The position numbers were made by a program, and so were the translations under genes. A stretch of 64,000 nucleotides of DNA, taken from NCBI GenBank assembly GCA_029953675.1, contig JAMWBK010000005.1, positions 868,001 to 932,000 of the forward strand, in the 5' to 3' direction. The DNA is from Rhodosorus marinus. Its lineage: Eukaryota; Rhodophyta; Stylonematophyceae; Stylonematales; Stylonemataceae. A model generated the notes under the pieces. It was not told the DNA's origin and ran no database searches. It saw nothing but the letters and a program-made list of their open reading frames with translations. Shown here piece after piece: positions 1-10,285 of the stretch; position 1 is the first letter of the stretch; every line of letters starts with the position of its first letter.

Positions 1-1925
1 CGAGCTCCCGAGCAGAACGTGCCGCGTTCGCGGCGTTGTGAGCTTGTGTCGCCTGACAGAGCGAATTCGACAATGCGAGGCCAGTGTCAGCAAAAATTCA
101 AAAGGTAGGCGCAAAAAGCTTAAAACGAAGCAGAACGGCACATTTCACCTTTTCCAGAATATCGGCGAAGACTTTCACGTTGAGATCGAAATATTCAGAC
201 ATCTCCTCCTCGACAATCTTTCTCATGAAATCTCGCACTTCAGGGTTGCCCAGCTTAGTCTTTGTCTGGCCCTCAAATCTGCGGGATGTGAAACAGGATG
301 AAGTGAATTCTTAGTGGTGCTGTTCTTGAAAAAGGCAAACCTGAGCAATCCAAGGGCTTACTCAGGATCCGGTATTTTAACCGACAGGATAGCCGTGAGG
401 CCCTCCCTGATAAACTCTCCGCTGAGGTTCCCAATCGAAGACTTGAGTTTCCCAGTAGATTTCCCAAGGTTATTGATCGCCTTGGACAGAGCAAACTTAA
501 ACCCGTCGATGTGGGTCCCACCGTCTAATGTCTTGATGTTGTTAACAAAACCAAAAATGCTCTCAGAGTACGAGTCAGAGCACCACTGCAAAACCACCTC
601 CGCCGTCATTCCATCGCGAGTTGCGCTGAAATAAATTGGTCTTGTGTGGAGATTAGTCTTATCCTGGCACATCAGTGCGACATATTCCTTGATGCCCTGG
701 ACCATGTGTAAGAACTGGTTCAGAATAAAATGCAAACCGACGACGTTTGGATTCCAAAACGTGTCCCTACCCCGTCATGTTTGTATTCAACAGACCGCTT
801 TTGGTCGTGGTCCTCGCCCTCCGGAATACGATCATCTTTCAGAACTATTCGGAGTCCAGCATTCAAGAAAGATAGCTCCCTCAACCGGTTCGCTAGGACC
901 TCACGTTGGAACAGAAGTTCTCTTTCAAATATGTGCGGATCTGGGTGAAACCGAACAGTTGTACCGTTGCCTCTGCTGCTGTCTTTTGCTTCGAGCAATC
1001 CAGTCTGAGGAATACCCCTAGCAAACCGCATGGAATATTTTTTGGCATCTCTCCACACGTGGATCTCGAGTTCGTCGCTGAGAGCATTCACCACGGACAG
1101 ACCTACACCGTGAAGTCCTCCGGAAACCTTTGTCATCCAATTAAAGTAAGGTAATATTATCAGGGCGAAAGTTGTCCAAAGAACTAGCCTACTCTGGTAA
1201 GCCAACTGTACCTTGTACCCGCCGTCTCCGAATTTACCACCCGCATGAAGCACTGTGAGAACTGTCTCTAGAGCTGACTTGCCAGTCTTCGCGACTGCTG
1301 CTACTGGAATACCCCGACCATCATCTGAAACCTCCACAAACCCATCCGCTCCTATCCTCACCTCAACTTTGCTACAGTGTCCTGCCAGCGCTTCATCTAT
1401 AGAGTTGTCTACAACTTCAAAAACCAAGTGATGATAGCCTTTCGTTCCAGTGGATCCAATATACATTCCCGGGCGCTTTCTCACAGGCTCCAAGCCCTCC
1501 AACACCGTGATCTTATCTGCGTCGTAAGTCTCAGCTGCATCGAAATAAAAAGGCACGTAAGTAGATGCAACCTAATCCAAGGTTCACAAGGAGGTTGCCT
1601 GTACGCTTACTGACGACTGTAGAATCTCCAGACTGGTCAACCTTCGCAGACCCAGCTGAACTCTTCGGGCCCACAGTTACATTCAGAGTTGAAAGTCTCC
1701 GAGTTCCCCTCGCGATGTATGGACTCCCTGCAGGTCAATCAAAGACAATTCAAACGAACAGCTGGTTAGATCCGGAAGAGACTACAGGAAGAGATACAGA
1801 AATAACCGAAACAGGAATTCTGCGCCGAACTTCGTACCGCCCGCAGCTCTTGCAAATGTACAAAAATGCAGTTCTCCCAGCTGCAGAGCCAGTTTCTGCG
1901 GCAGGGAGGCAACAAACCCGAACAT
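1..1925 (-). CDS. gyrB: DNA gyrase subunit B, plastid-targeted (partial, 3' end outside window)
   Basis: GyrB is the ATPase subunit of the type II topoisomerase that supercoils DNA; a nuclear copy with an N-terminal extension probably acts in the plastid. Seven exons can be joined in frame: 1925-1838, 1727-1611, 1534-1212, 1127-771, 696-362, 278-149 and 52-1, all with GT-AG introns of 74-110 nt. The first two exons encode a basic, Ser/Thr/Ala-rich leader of about 68 residues starting MFGFVASLP. The GHKL ATPase motifs follow: [17 protein letters not shown] and GGLHGVG. Then come the transducer region ([14 protein letters not shown]) and [20 protein letters not shown], which crosses an intron. 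The gene is cut after AARSAREL, so the TOPRIM half is missing. The 84-nt intron at 1128-1211 has no stop and is a multiple of three. Identity is secure; the leader is inferred from splice sites and phase. Confidence 0.93.
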
Positions 1926-2340
1926 CTTAAAAGCGTCGCTCTACTGCGCCGCGCACACTACACACGGCCGATAACCAAAACCCCTCGGCCCCACAGAGCA
2001 CGCGACAACTGTGGAACCTCCCTCAGCCTACCCTCCTATACCCCTCCAGCATCCGTGTCACTAACCACTCCGCCAAAACAAAACCATACACCTAATTACC
2101 ACAACATCCTACCGGGCGGTCACGCCCAACCCCGAACATACACCGGAACGAAATTCGACTGACCTCGTTCCTTCTCCCAGAATCTTCAAGGGATTCTCTT
2201 AAAGAATCAGCATCCAAAAACTCTCGATTCGCTCCTTCCTCACCTTCACAAGAAAATAGCACAGCTCCCTCAACCCTCCCCCTGCCTCCACAAGACCTCT
2301 GCTTCAAGACTCAACATTACATTTTATACTTCGAACCGAA
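1926..2340 (-). promoter_or_regulatory. A/C-rich (coding strand G/T-rich) leader upstream of gyrB
   Basis: The plus strand here is strongly biased to A and C, so the gyrB coding strand is G/T-rich right up to the start codon. The same asymmetry appears upstream of several other genes in the window. Beyond about 2340 the sequence becomes AT-rich. It probably contains the 5' UTR and core promoter; no defined element was recognised. Confidence 0.35.
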
Positions 2341-2399
2341 CTTTCACCACCATGTTCAATCCCATTTTTCCCCCGTTGCTTTTTACTCCTCCTACAAAG

Positions 2400-2730
2400 G
2401 CTCAATAAAACATCAAATAAACCCGATAAAGGATCGTCCTTTTCACTGAGAAAAAGTAGGATTTTGTCTAAGCCTTGAAATTTATAAATATAGAGAGTCT
2501 TGCCATCTTGATGGGTCTCGCTCAATGGTTTGGTTGTGGAGGGGTGGGATGTTTGAAAAATGAGCAAAAAAGTCAATCGCTCGTCAAAAGCTTAATAAAA
2601 CTTCAAAATAAACCAGAAACTGGATCGTCCTTATTTCTCCGCACAATGCGATATTTTGGACAGCTAGGAAATTTATTCTAATAGACATGAAGCGTCCCAC
2701 GTCTTGATGCGTATCGCGGTGGTGGAAAAT
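2400..2730. repeat. Diverged tandem repeat, period about 191 bp
   Basis: Two imperfect copies share an ordered set of short blocks: AATAAAAC.TCAAA, GGATCGTCCTT (at 2431 and 2622), GAAATTTAT and TCTTGATG.GT. The spacing of the best shared block is 191 bp. A weaker third fragment around 2890-2960 keeps ATCGTGATAGGTCTCTC. The copies are too diverged for the type of element to be named. No open reading frame is associated. Confidence 0.45.
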
Positions 2731-3983
2731 GAGCGTTCGAAGCAAAAATATATATAAACAAAAAATTTGCAAAACAAAATAAATGGAATATGAGAATTAA
2801 CTCGTATTCAGCGTCTTTCCCGTCAAGCGGGTTTGCATGAGAGATTTTTTTGTTTTCAAAATTCGCTTGACGACGTCAAACTCCGGGTGATCCATTTTAT
2901 TTCGAACATATATGAAAAGGGTTCTCCATCGTGATAGGTCTCTCAGCATTAAAAATAACGAATAAACACGATTGTCATCCGGACGTCTAAGGGAACTTTA
3001 GACCCAGAAAATTTAGGGGTAGGTTTTCACGCCTCTTCCACGTCCGGTTCAGGAAAACTTTCTACAAAATAGTTTGATTTGACTCGGATTTTCCCAGGGG
3101 TGGATGTAGTTCAGGTCCATCAAGCTCTTCAGGGTGAGTTGATGTTCTATCCGAGATAGGCGGGGTAAATAGCCCTGAAGCACGGATGTTCCGGTGCTCG
3201 CTGAATGTTTAGGCTAGCCAAGTCACCCGAGATAACCCTGAACCGAGCTATTCATTGGAACAATGCTGGATCTAGTTCACCCAGCCATACAGTCATAAAC
3301 TTGACGCTTGGGCGAGGGCGCTTTCATGCTGACTAGAACAGTACGTAGTATCAACCCTACAGTTCGCATCGACTCGCATCACCAAGCCTACCCAAGGATC
3401 AGCAGAATCGAATCGAGGATACGACCACGGCCCCTACGAATTCGACCCATGCGCCAGGAGCGTTGATGGTTACAATGGAAATCTCGCGTGGCCATCAATC
3501 CTGAAACTCCGAAGATGACTCGCAATCTAACCAACGACAAGAATGCAACAAACCCGGATTAATGTTATCCATAAGAGCACCATGCCTGGCAAATCCCGAA
3601 GGACCCCAGGGCAACGACTTTGTCAACGTCCGCCGCGTCAGTATTTGGCTTCTCGCAGCCCCAACAGGAAAGAAAGGAATTCCACACTCTTCATTCTTTT
3701 ACGACCCAGATCCAAGAAAAAAACCAAGCGTTTGCGGTGATGAAAATCCTCCAGTCGCTTTCCTCAATGCAAACCTAATTAACTGATCCTTCGGGAGAGG
3801 TGATAAGACCGTACCAGCCGGGGGAGGGAGCCGTATCGACTATGTTGCTCAGGGGAAGAATCCAAACGACCGAGATTCGATGAAATTGAAGAGCTGAGAG
3901 TCTGCGCATCGTGATGCTAGCCAAGAAGTGGCACAGGGCTTTGTTTCGCCCTGATGCCGCATCTTCGCTACGTTCGACCATAG
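2731..3983. other. Spacer without a supported gene
   Basis: The stretch is AT-rich up to about 3000 and more balanced afterwards. Short open frames on the plus strand at 3562-3786 and from 3583 could hold a 5' exon of the HCP-like gene that follows, but no splice path with consistent phase was found. No RNA gene was recognised. Confidence 0.3.
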
Positions 3984-6677
3984 GCGGCCTTTCGAGTGGA
4001 GGTCCGAGTAATTCAAGTTCGCAGAAGTTCACGGCCTATAAGAAAATTTACTGAAAGGTTCACTCCTTATCCCGGTTTCTTTTTTCTCGAAGGATTTGCT
4101 CCTCTCTATTCGAAGGCAGCCAGCTCAGCATTGACTCCATATGACTCGTTGGAGGCTGTACGGAGCGAGCCACGATTGAATCCGCTATATAACGCGCTGT
4201 TTCAAATAGCGCAAGGCTACGCAATGTTCCATGACGCACTGATACACAGCAATCGCGATATTCCGAAAGCCACGAACAGGTTCATTCTGAACGCGCTTTC
4301 GTCTCTGTCACCCCACGTGAACTCAAATCCTGAAAAGCTGCTGGATTTGATCCGAGAAGGGTTCTACCACCGTGAGCTGCTGCAGGCTACGTTCGGGGTA
4401 AGAAGACCAGCTGAGCTCTGCTGCAATCTGCCAGCTCTAATCTCATGTTGTGCATGAACCCGTAGGAAATTATGGTAGAAACTCTTCCCTGTCCCGCTGG
4501 TATCGCGGAATGGGTTCCCATGGTAAGTTATCAATGTATAAAGAGAAGCATTAAGAACCTGACCCTGCTGTTGTCTCGATTATCGGCATTAACTCGCCCA
4601 ATCTCTCCTCCCGCTCCCCGGTGCGCCCTGTAAACAAATGTAGACTCTGTCGGAGTCCGATATTATCCAAGCCGGACAAGTTCTGAGGTATTGCGAGGTG
4701 TAGGCCTGACTCTCCGAGCTCGTTTACCCCCTTCCTGAACCCGTGGGCCTTTCCCTTCCTTTAACTTTCAGCGACGCACGGAGATCCAACGGCGTTGCGG
4801 GAGATGAGCAATTGCTCGCTGAGTTCATGACCGTGGGCCTTCGAGGGCTGTCCGAAATGCATCTAGAAACGCTCAACCTGCTGGAAAGCGTTGAGTATAG
4901 AGCGACGGAGGAGACAGAGGTTTTCGATTTCGTAGCAGAAGTAAGCGCCTCTTCGCAGCGAAGAATGGATTGGGACCGTCCTCTATGACTTAATGTTGAA
5001 AACGGAACCGCACGGCGACAGGCCATCTCTCATGTTGCTTCACAGGAACTAGATGTGGCAACGATTCTCAGCTTTTTGCACATCACTGGGCAAACTGTGG
5101 CCAATTCGTTGAGTGAACTCTCGAGTCTAGAAACCAAAGCGTTTGGGACGAAGCAAACTGTGAGAGTCAGGACTTCTCCAGTTGCCGGAACGGGGATGTT
5201 GGTTGCTGGCACGACCACTTCGTAAGAAACGTTAAGGCCAAGTGAAAATTGCCCCCCAGCCGCGGAACCTGATCTTTTCGTCGACTGGTGTGCATGTCTT
5301 CGACAGCGATCTTGAGGTTTTGCTGCACTATGCCAAACGACACAATGTCAACGTGTACACGTACGGTGATCTGATCGAGGCTCACAAGTACTCCCGGTTG
5401 CGCTCTGCGAAGGTACTTATGATAGCCTTGAAATCGTCGCACCATCCTCTTACGCGGTCCAGCGCTCTGATCGGAACGCCTTGGGTTCTAAATCTCAGAA
5501 TTTGGTAGGACACTACGGACGATCAGCGGAACACCAACAGGAGGATTTCGAGAACTTCCCTGGCTCGATAATTGTGGTACGCTTGTCCTCTTCCAACTCG
5601 TAGCGAAGGTGAAAACACCTGTCTAACAGAGCCGTGCACGTGTTCAAGGCTTCCGGGATGCTGCTTCCTGTCCGCAAGTCATACGCGAACAGGCTATTCT
5701 CTATGAGCAATTTCTCAGCACAGGGCGCAAACGACGTAGGTGGCACGTCAACGACGCATTTAGAAGATATTTCCACGGTAAGGACCCCTAGTCATGAGGA
5801 GACGCGTCCCAGCCCCTCTGACGATCGCTGCTTTTGACCCGTTTCGAAGAGGGCCGGATTAGATTCTTGCTTTGGGGAGGATGCTGATGAGGCGAGAGTT
5901 GAAGTCGTGCACTACGATGTCGGTGAAGTAGCTGCGCAGCTTGCGGATGGAGTTGTTAGCGGATCCATTCGCCATGTGTTCTTGCTAGGAGGCTCAAATG
6001 GCGCAAGGCTTGAAAACGACTATGTTTTGCAGGTATAGTCACGGTTCCACACTGCGTGGTAGCCGCTTCACCTCAAGGGAAACGGATCATGGATGGGTTT
6101 CCCCAGCTTAACAGCGCATAGTGAATTGAACCTCTCCCGTATGCGTAGTTCGTGAACCAAGCACATGATGATTCCGTTTTCATAACGTTTGGGTCCGCAA
6201 AGCATGCGCTGGGTAACCTCGTGAAGCCCGAAACCTGTGGTACAATCAACGGAGGCGCATTGCCGAGGTACGAGATAGCCTTGCTACCCACAATCATCCA
6301 TGGGGGTTGTTCTCAACTTCCTTCGTCTTCGTTTTCTGCACATATGTATCATGGCTAGAATCATCGATTTAGGACCTTTGGAGAAAACAGTCGACGCCCT
6401 GCAGCTGGTTCGTGAATTTGAGAAGCAAATGATTCTTAGGACAAGGTCTGATAGGGTACCCCTTTCGACGCTGTACTGGTTGAGTTGCCAGAAGTCGTGC
6501 GCTTGCCTGCTCGCCCTGCTAGCGGACGGCGTGCGAAATATCTACGTCGGGCCAGAGTTGAGCCCCTTCATGAGCGATAGTGTTCAGACTTACTTTTCGG
6601 ACGCATACAAGCTGTACCCTATCTCAACACCGGAAAATGACATCAAGAAAATGTCGACTTTAACGATATCCGACTGA
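3984..6677 (+). CDS. Hybrid-cluster-protein (HCP) homologue with substituted Fe-S ligands
   Basis: HCP (prismane protein, hydroxylamine/NO reductase) carries a proximal Fe-S cluster and a hybrid Fe-S-O cluster. Eleven exons join with consistent phase and no stop: 3984-4397, 4466-4522, 4644-4687, 4772-4940, 5046-5221, 5307-5412, 5499-5576, 5649-5777, 5850-6032, 6149-6267 and 6359-6677, about 597 residues. Family landmarks are clear: NVNVYTYGDLIEAHKY (HCP INVYTHGEMLPAHGY), NLVGHYG...FENFPGSIIV, SYANRLFS, HVFLLGGSNGAR (VGGCDGA), GGALPR-IIDLG and GVRNIYVGPELSPF, ending STPENDIKKM. The seven hybrid-cluster ligands (His, Glu, four Cys, Glu) align with Thr, Asp, Met, Ser, Ser, Leu and Cys. No Cys is seen where the N-terminal cluster motif should lie. 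The intact frame argues against a recent pseudogene. The leader from 3984 (AAFRVEVRVIQVRRSS) resembles a transit peptide; the initiating ATG is unresolved. Confidence 0.8.
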
Positions 6678-7258
6678 CGAAAGTCCAAGTTCTGAAAAGG
6701 AGAATGCGAAAAGTCTGTTGGAGAGCGCGAACGACATTTCCAAGAGCTTCGGAACTGGGTGCTATGCTCATGCTAATTTGATTCAAACCGCGGAGCTTGT
6801 CCCAAAATGCAAACGGATCGCCATCCGTTGGGAGTACTGCGCAGCACTAGCGCGCGATACATCGGAACTGGGGTATTGCGGTTTCATTGTTCATGCGGCA
6901 AGGTGTCCTCCGTCACCGAGCGTTTCGATCCTTCCGATTTTCTTTGTGATTCTTAGTATTTCGTGGGGTTTGTTTAGACCGGGCAGATGCCTTGCCTAAT
7001 ATGCTTTTCGTTGCCGCTTTGTTGAGCTCTGCTAACGCTTTTCAGAGGAGCGATGCGTTGGCACGGTCCGACTCATGAGCTATCACGACTCCGGACCTTT
7101 CGATATCAATCAAGGAACTAGCGCCGCAGAGCGGATCCCACTTACGTCCACAACTCTCAAGTTTTCTGGAGTGGATGGCCTAGTCATGTACAAGGCCACG
7201 CAGCTCTGGGAAGCTGCGGACCAGTCGAGCGCACTATACACGAACACCCTTGTAAAGC
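6678..7258 (+). other. Unrecognised region downstream of the HCP-like gene
   Basis: Two plus-strand open stretches, 6718-6999 and 7075-7257, have protein-like composition but match no family I know. They could be exons of an unknown gene or decayed sequence. A perfect 7-bp inverted repeat (CGCAGCT, 6-nt loop, AGCTGCG) lies just before 7220. The stretch ends in a run of about 18 A at 7259-7277, which may be a retrocopy tail or only a simple repeat. Confidence 0.25.
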
Positions 7259-7278
7259 AAAAAAAAAAAAAAAAAAAG

Positions 7279-8470
7279 GAAGAAAACCAGCGCATTCAAT
7301 TGACCATATCACTTTTACAAAAGGTAGCTCCCAACATAGTATAGTGTAAACTATACCAACAAAGCCAACCAGTCCACACCACAACACGTACACCAAACCA
7401 TATTCCGTACACCAAACACCCCTGAGGCAAAATTTTGATTACAACGTCATGCAATCCAAAGGAGAAGACTGAATCGTCCAAAATCAGATCCGTTCGAGTT
7501 TTCAATCAACATCATAGAATTAATAAATTTCGACTATTTTCAAACACCTAACGGGGATATTGTACGAATTTTATAGAAAACATTTCAAACAGCAGCTTTC
7601 CCCCCCACGCCATTCAACGACAATTCATGTGGCCGTTGGCGAATGACCAATTAGGAGGTACGCAACGAGTTATTTGTTTTGTTTTTTTCCAATACCTGGA
7701 TATAAGTGGAAGGGAAAGAAACTATTTTAACCCCCAGGGTAGGTTCTGCATTTCCTCCCCTTCCAGAGAGGAAAAGCAGAGCTCATAGGTCTGGTTTTCC
7801 ACACTATCTCGATTGCGGGAGGTTGCCGTAAAATGTTAAAAATTACTTTACTGGAAACCGGTTAAATAAAAGTTACAAAAGGGGGGGGGGAGGGCCGGTG
7901 GGGGAGGCGGTGAGGGGACGGAGGGAGGGTTGGTTGGACTTGTTAAAATCGAGGGCGCAACCAAAAAAAAGGCCGTGTCCTTGTTATTAGACAAAAAAAA
8001 GGATCCAATAATAATTTTTGAATGTAAAAATAAACAAATTGAACCCAGACCTAATTTAGATCGGTCTCTAGATTAGATTTTTGTGTCAGTACTTCAAAAA
8101 TATCCCATCTATGAAATGATAGGAATGTTTTGAGGTAGTTTTCGCTTAATTTTTTTTGTCCCATATATATTTGGAGGGAAAGAAAAATAAACGATAATTT
8201 AAAAATGCGCGCGGAGGTGGGGGGGGGTGACATTTTGAGCGATTGAGTTGTTTTCTCCAAAGGGGGGGGCGGGAGCACATATGTTTGTATTTTGTTTTGT
8301 CTTTTTTTGTTTTTTTGATATATGAGGAAAAAGCCTTTCTTCACGTTTTGATTAGAGGAAGTCCTTCTTGTTTTGTTTTTAGGGTTTTTTTCGTTCGCGA
8401 TGGGAAAGAGGTTGGCGAAACGCGTATATAAATACCATTTATGTCCTTTTTTTTTTTTTTCATTCTTGAC
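7279..8470. other. AT-rich spacer with G homopolymers
   Basis: No gene is supported. The sequence is AT-rich and interrupted by G runs near 7880, 8219 and 8262. It precedes the G/T-rich leader of the DMT transporter gene. Confidence 0.4.
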
Positions 8471-8471
8471 G

Positions 8472-8473
<2 letters not shown>

Positions 8474-8525
<52 letters not shown>
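8474..8525. repeat. (GA)n dinucleotide microsatellite
   Basis: A perfect GA/AG array of about 26 units is read directly from the sequence. It sits at the start of the G/T-rich region upstream of the DMT transporter and is a candidate length-polymorphic marker. Confidence 0.95.
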
Positions 8526-8529
<4 letters not shown>

Positions 8530-8874
8530 ATCCTTTCCTTGAGAGAGTTGAAAGCGTTTGGGAGGGATTGGGTTGTAGGAAGTGGTTGTTGTTTTTTTTT
8601 GTTTTGGGTGTTGGGGAGGAGTCGGCGGGGAGGGTTGGGATTAGTTTCTAGGGTTGTCCTGTTTGTGGTATTAGGAGGAAGCGGGTGGAAGCTGTGTTGA
8701 GGGCGTTCTAGGTTGGGAAGTACGAGGATTGGTTTTGTTTGGAGCTGGATGGACTGAGTTCTGAGTTTCACGGTCTTTGGATTTGTAGCTGTGAGTTTGG
8801 GGTGTGTGCGTGCGTGTTTGTGTGCGTGTGAGTGTCTTGACCGGTCTTTGGCGGTTGCTGTATCTCAGACAGGG
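8526..8874 (+). promoter_or_regulatory. G/T-rich leader upstream of the DMT transporter
   Basis: Almost all bases on the coding strand are G or T, ending at the chosen ATG at 8875. The pattern matches the leaders of cpn60, terC and the Kelch gene. The transcription start is unknown. Confidence 0.35.
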
Positions 8875-10285
8875 ATGGGGGGGCTCGAGGTAGGATGGGT
8901 TCCTGGTGTGAGTTTTAGGCCCAAGAAGGGAGAGGATAGATTGGCTTGTAGGGAGAGGAGCGCCGGCAGGGGTCATCGATACGTTGTCTCGAAGGTGAAG
9001 GTTGGCGCCGAGGAGAACCGGGTTAAGGATGGAGTGGAGCGCTCCGAGGGCCCTCCGGAGAATCCGAAGCCCGAAGACAATAAGCCGGGAATGGCCGTCT
9101 TAGAGATGTTCAATTGGAGAGTAGAAGTGCCTGGCAAGCTCTTGTTGATATCCGTGCCAATTTTGTGGGGCTCGTTTGGCCCGGCCGTAAGGTTCTTGTA
9201 TTCCATTGAGCACGCGCCCCGCCCTTCGTTGTTCAACGCCGAGCGATTAAGTCTTTCTGCACTAGTATACGCGTTCGTGCTCGTCCAGGATCTCTTAAAG
9301 GACAGAAAACCTGCTGAAGCTGCCGATAGTGAGGACGCTCCGGCGGACGGAAGCGCAGAGGAGCAGACAAGCTGGCTTGACGAAAATAAAACGTGGATTA
9401 TTGGCGGATTGGAACTGGGGACATACGTGTTCTTGGCTAATGTTGCTCAAGTGCTTGGACTGCAGTCCGTTGGGGCCGGTAGGGCAGCATTTTTGAACCA
9501 AATGCAAACTGTGATCGTCCCCATCGCAGGGTTAGCGCTTGGGATAGAGAAGAAATTGAGCTTCAGAACTCTAGCTAGTTCATTCATAGCTGTGTTCGGA
9601 GTCGCAATACTGGCCGCCGATAATGTGCGTTTAGTCGAGCCTGGAAACAGAATCGCGTCCAGAATTCTGACAGATTGCTCGTTTCCTCTACTGTTTGTTA
9701 TAGAATCCGGAAGTTGTTTCGTCCTTGAAAGGCGACGTCCTTGAATTGACGTCCGCTCTCTTCTTCTCGTTGTACATACTAAGATTGACCACATATTCCA
9801 AGAGGACGAAGCTGCCCCGATTAGTTGGCGGCAAGGTACGTAGCTGTTGTAAAATTTTATCCAATCAATCATCGTCGGACTTATCAGTTTGAGTTTTTCA
9901 GGTCATTGTACAAGCAGCTCTGGCTTGGATCTGGACATTTCAGTCGTTTGCCACTCTGCAGACGACCATCCATTTTTACCCGGACGGTGGCTTGCACGAC
10001 CTGCTGGCATGGGCTGCAGTAATTGGCTGGACAGGTTTGATGAGTTCTGCTCTTAGTGGTTGGCTTCAAACGGCGGCACAAAAAGTAGTTAGGCCTTCAG
10101 ACGCAGCCGTTATTTTTGCGAGTCAACCGCTGGTTGCAGCTGCTTTGTCATGGATTCTCCTGGGGGAGAATCTAGATCTTCAGGCCGGCGTCGGCGGGCT
10201 GTTTATTGTTGGCGCGGCTGTTTGGTCATCTGTTGGTGGCCCCGAAAGCGAGGAGGGCAAGAAAACAGAAGCAAAGACTAAATGA
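8875..10285 (+). CDS. EamA/DMT-superfamily transporter, probably plastid envelope
   Basis: A drug/metabolite-transporter-type membrane protein. Three exons (8875-9624, 9704-9835, 9902-10285; introns 79 and 66 nt) give about 421 residues. The ATG at 8875 is preferred over upstream GTG codons. It is followed by a basic leader of about 75 residues (MGGLEVGWVPGV..., RSAGRGHRYVVSK) that looks like a plastid transit peptide. The first EamA repeat starts at KLLLISVPILWGSFGPAVR and includes LQSVGAGRAAFLNQMQTVIVPI. An acidic loop (EAADSEDAPADGSAEE) lies between helices. The second repeat includes VVRPSDAAVIFASQPLVAAALSWILLGENL, a typical DMT ending. The substrate cannot be read from the sequence; related plant proteins are poorly characterised plastid carriers. 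The C-terminus is short and charged. Confidence 0.85.

Noticed and set aside
5260-5306. Exon extension that includes QPRNLIFSSTGVHVFD in the HCP-like gene
   Set aside because: It would need a 38-nt intron and the wrong phase; the acceptor at 5306 keeps the frame and matches the HCP alignment.
8460-8771. Minus-strand frame with a poly-Ser-Leu stretch
   Set aside because: It is the translation of the (GA)n microsatellite and G/T-rich leader.
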